This document shows, one piece after another, positions 61,139 to 64,000 of a DNA stretch of 64,000 nucleotides. This DNA is from Cylindrobasidium torrendii FP15055 ss-10 (taxonomy: Eukaryota > Basidiomycota > Agaricomycetes > Agaricales > Physalacriaceae), in the NCBI GenBank assembly GCA_000934385.1, contig KN880466.1, positions 1 to 64,000 on the forward strand. The letters are read 5' to 3'. The stretch's first letter is position 1, and each line of letters begins with the position of its first letter. The position numbers and the translations under genes were made by a program. The notes beneath the pieces are model-generated. The model was not told the DNA's origin. It made no database searches and worked only from the letters and a program-made list of their open reading frames with translations.

Positions 61139-63551
61139 TCAAAGTGTGTAGCGATATCCACTCCAGTCGTCTCCCTTCTCCCTCTTTGCATCTGCAACCG
61201 TCAAAAAGTGGCCGTTTTTCTCATCTCCGTCCGTCGAGTCCCCAATGCTCTCGTCACGCTCACCCCTCTCGCGTCGTCGGTTCTCGCGGATGAGGAAGAA
61301 CATGTACACGACAGAAAAAATGAGACCAATGCCGATGTACATGAGCACAAGGCCATGGCCCATGGGATACCATGGTTTGTCTTTGGCGCGGTACTGGGAT
61401 TGGACATGGTAAGCGTGTATTCAAAAGGGTTCCAGACGGTGGACGCACGACGTTTGAGCTAACTGCACCATTGATGTTGCCGCTTTAGTAGTGATGTCAG
61501 CTCGAGGGATGCATATGGCTGAAAGTAGCCAGACGTACAAGCCAATGACCATGCCTATTGACACACTTCGCTTGTAGGAACCTTCGACATTATTCGATAC
61601 CCAGGCGCTACAAACACTGAGCCGGTCGTTCGAGAAAGTATTTTACGAACGTACATCGAGTTTGCTGCAATTCGGACAACTATGTGAGTGATAGCAGCGA
61701 TGAGGACGACTCGGACTTACGAATTACAGGATAAATTCCGCTGCACAATTTACATCAGCAAAGGGTTGATCTTGGTGTGCAACGACTCACCAAGCTGCAA
61801 GGTAGACGGCAAAATAAGACACTGCCGCATTCTTGGAGACAACAAGAATAATGTAGCCTGCAGCCCCAATGGAAAGGAAAATGCTACCAACTGTGAGTAT
61901 CTGGTATACGAACCATAGCAATATTTCGCTTACATGTTGAACATTCCTCTACGTCCCCACTTATCCGCGAAAAATCCGACACCGCAGGTCACGATACAGG
62001 CGGCTGCATACACTGGTACCGATAAGAGATTGGCTGGTGTCGCTTTGTAGCCTAGCTGTTGGATAATCGAAGGTAGGAACAGAGAGAATGCGTAAATTGG
62101 CATGTCAGAGCCCGCATATATCATCACTGGCAGGTGTTAACATGAAGACAAAGTGCAAGTGCCCGAGAACGTACTGCCAATCCACGTCTTCCAGTCCATC
62201 AGGCTCATCCAGATGTATTTCCATTGAAGCTTCTCTCCAGCCGCGCTGAACTGGTCATCGCTCTGTAGTCGACGAATAACTACAGTGCGCTCCGCCTCGG
62301 TGAGGAACTTTGCATTGTCCGGGAAGTCTTGAATAATCCAGAAGCTGAGCACCCCAGCGACAACAGTTGCAAGACCTTCAAGGATGCTGTGGACTGTTCA
62401 AGCAACGGAATATAAGCACACTCCTGGACCACGCACAAAATCCACGCCCATCCAGGTTTGCCGCCGACACCGTCCATGTTCGAGATAGCAGCCTGAGGAT
62501 ATGTCAAGACGTGATGCTGGCTCGAATGAGACTCACGTACAGCCAAGAGGCCACCAAATGCGCCGGAAACGGTGGCTGCAGAGAAGAATACGGCAGCACG
62601 GATTCCGAACTCTGAACGCTTATACCAACTGTGAAAGGTGAGCTGTGATGTGGGACATGCTCGATAACTCCAGCTCACCAGGACAGATAATAGTTCACCC
62701 CGGGAAACAAGCCGGCTTCGAACATACCGAGCATCCAACGCATACCTTAGTCATCTTGTTCAGAAAATGGGGCTTTCTTGGCTCTGATGGCACATACCGA
62801 GGAGCCCTCCATAATTGTGGACTAGACCTTGCACCGTCTACTCGTTGTTATGAATGTCAGCCGTGGATTGGATGTGACCGACGCACCATCATGATGCCCC
62901 AGAAAAACATAAGTGCAGAGAGCCATATCGAAGGACGAAGGCGCTTCAAGAATACATTCGAGGGAACCTAGTAAGCGGAAAATAGTCAGAGAACGGACAT
63001 GGATGTGGGGCTTCCTTTACCTCGAATATAGCATAGCTAGAGAATATATGACCCGGTGAGCTTCGTAGGAATGAGCGGCGACGGACAATGCTTACCTGAA
63101 GAAGAACACTGGTAGATGGTGAGTTTACGAAGAAGAGCAGTCAGCGATATGAGTCCTGACCTGTGAGACAGATGAGATATTGGTCGTCTGACAAGCCTAG
63201 GTCCTCCTCGAGGTGGTACAACTAGCTTGGGCGTCAATTCGGTCGGTCAAGACACAATACAAAAGATGTGTGTACCTTGGCGTTTCCCACGGATGTTCTA
63301 TCCAGGAAGGACAAGAGATACAAGAGGGATAACCTAGACATTGCAGGTAAGCGTTTGAGCGCACTCATCGAACAAAAGGGCGCGCGCCATGGAATAAGGT
63401 ATAGGTCCAGCTTTCTGAGCAGCTTCTTCTCGTCAACCTGTGTCACATCGACGTCGGCGTTGTAGATTGGCGTGTCCTCGACATAGTTGGCTGATCCGGC
63501 CTCCTTGTCCTTGGACAACATCGACGGCGCGCTCGCTTTTTCGTCAGCCAT
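61139..63551 (-). CDS. MFS anion:cation symporter, allantoate permease (Dal5) type
   Basis: A gene with many exons (over ten, some very short), about 500 residues, starting at ATG 63551 (MADEKASAPSMLSKDKEAGS). The N-terminal KKLLRKLDLYLIPW leads into the first membrane helix SLLYLLSFLDRTSVGNAK. Further segments match this family: YAIFEVPSNVFLKRLRPSIW, MRWMLGMFEAGLFPGVNYYL, CWYKRSEFGIRAAVF, FADKWGRRGMFNM, and VSNNVEGSYKRSVSIGMVI. The C terminus is charged and cytosolic (REKGDDWSGYRYTL). Yeast relatives carry allantoate/ureidosuccinate, nicotinate, pantothenate or biotin precursors; the substrate here is not readable. Convergent or divergent partners are absent; ERG4 lies immediately downstream in the same direction. 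Confidence 0.88.
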
Positions 63552-64000
63552 GGCAGCGGCGTCAAAGACGTGAAGGTGGTAAGAGAAAGAAGAGCGTGGT
63601 CGATGGCGTTACGCGGTAATGAAGCGAAAACCATTCAGATTGGCTTCGGATAGCTCTTGTGACGGATTCTTGGTCTGCTGACCGGGAGCCCCATTGAAAT
63701 GCAGGGAGATTGATTGGAAACACTGCATGGATCCGGCAATGCGCGGTAAACGACTTCAAATAGAGCACCGTGCTACGTAAGCATCACTTGAAGGAGAAAT
63801 TGCCTCTGGTTATGTAAAACAAGCATAGACGCTCTCTCCTGGACCAAATCTACTATAACAATACACAAGCTCGGCCGAAGCGATCTGATTGGCTCATCAA
63901 ACGACGTTCTAGCAATCTCATTGGCTCATCAATCACCTTATATGGACGCAAGTCCTCAGCCCTTCGGCCGACAAGAATCCTTGGATTTTGCCGGCGATCA
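63552..64000. promoter_or_regulatory. Upstream region of the MFS gene with tandem ATTGGCTCATCAA
   Basis: The 13-mer ATTGGCTCATCAA occurs twice in direct orientation, about 31 bp apart (near 63888 and 63920). ATTGG is the complement of CCAAT, so on the gene's strand these are two CCAAT boxes with identical flanks. TTCGGCCGA or its near-complement appears at 63871 (TCGGCCGAA) and 63962 (TTCGGCCGA). The arrangement is about 340-370 bp upstream of the MFS ATG and could serve that gene or one beyond the window. Confidence 0.45.

Overview
This is a 64 kb nuclear window from a filamentous basidiomycete, most likely an Agaricomycete. The evidence is dense GT-AG introns of about 45-60 nt, genes with up to 13 exons, a class I hydrophobin, a DUF6533-type membrane protein, a fungal hybrid histidine kinase and many low-complexity Ser/Pro-rich proteins. 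I rebuilt exon chains by hand from splice sites and reading phase. Where I give a residue count, the exon lengths sum to a whole number of codons.

Layout, left to right. 0-8 kb: a foldback MITE, an arrestin-fold protein with a repeat tail (801-3939, -), a HIRIP3/CHZ-type histone chaperone (4359-5875, -), a Pro/Tyr-rich protein (6232-6762, +) and exosome subunit RRP46 (7061-7823, -). 8-16.3 kb: succinate dehydrogenase flavoprotein SDH1 (13 exons, +), tRNA-Val(AAC), a small unknown, a 715-residue F-box-like protein (+) and a wax-synthase/MBOAT-like acyltransferase (+). 16.8-20.7 kb: a membrane hybrid histidine kinase (-) whose H-box codon looks damaged. 21.7-29 kb: two RING-HC/coiled-coil genes flanking a gene-poor stretch, plus two small hypothetical genes. 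30-44 kb: cardiolipin synthase (+), a large PACT-domain spindle-pole coiled-coil protein (-), a GH3 beta-glucosidase with a PA14 insert (-) and a Reg1-type PP1 regulatory subunit (-). 44-54 kb: gene-poor DNA with a possible Copia relic, a hydrophobin (-), a small membrane protein (+), a 910-residue RING-H2 protein (+) and a class V PLP aminotransferase (+). 53.7-64 kb: a 603 bp hAT-like non-autonomous element with a perfect 8 bp target duplication, an intron-containing tRNA-Asn(GTT), a DUF6533-type membrane protein (-), a C2H2 zinc-finger protein (-), sterol reductase ERG4 (-) and a Dal5-type MFS permease (-).

Most genes are ordinary housekeeping: mitochondrial respiration and membrane lipid (SDH1, cardiolipin synthase), RNA decay (RRP46), chromatin, spindle pole, carbon regulation (REG1, GH3), ergosterol and transport. 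I see no biosynthetic cluster, CRISPR or prophage. The least ordinary points are the H-box lesion in the kinase, an intron that decides whether the hydrophobin keeps its eighth cysteine, an in-frame 51 nt GC-AG intron in the membrane protein at 47.8 kb, the two structured mobile elements, the arrestin/AAAEKAR-repeat protein, and a five-exon small gene (28421-29048) with no recognisable family.
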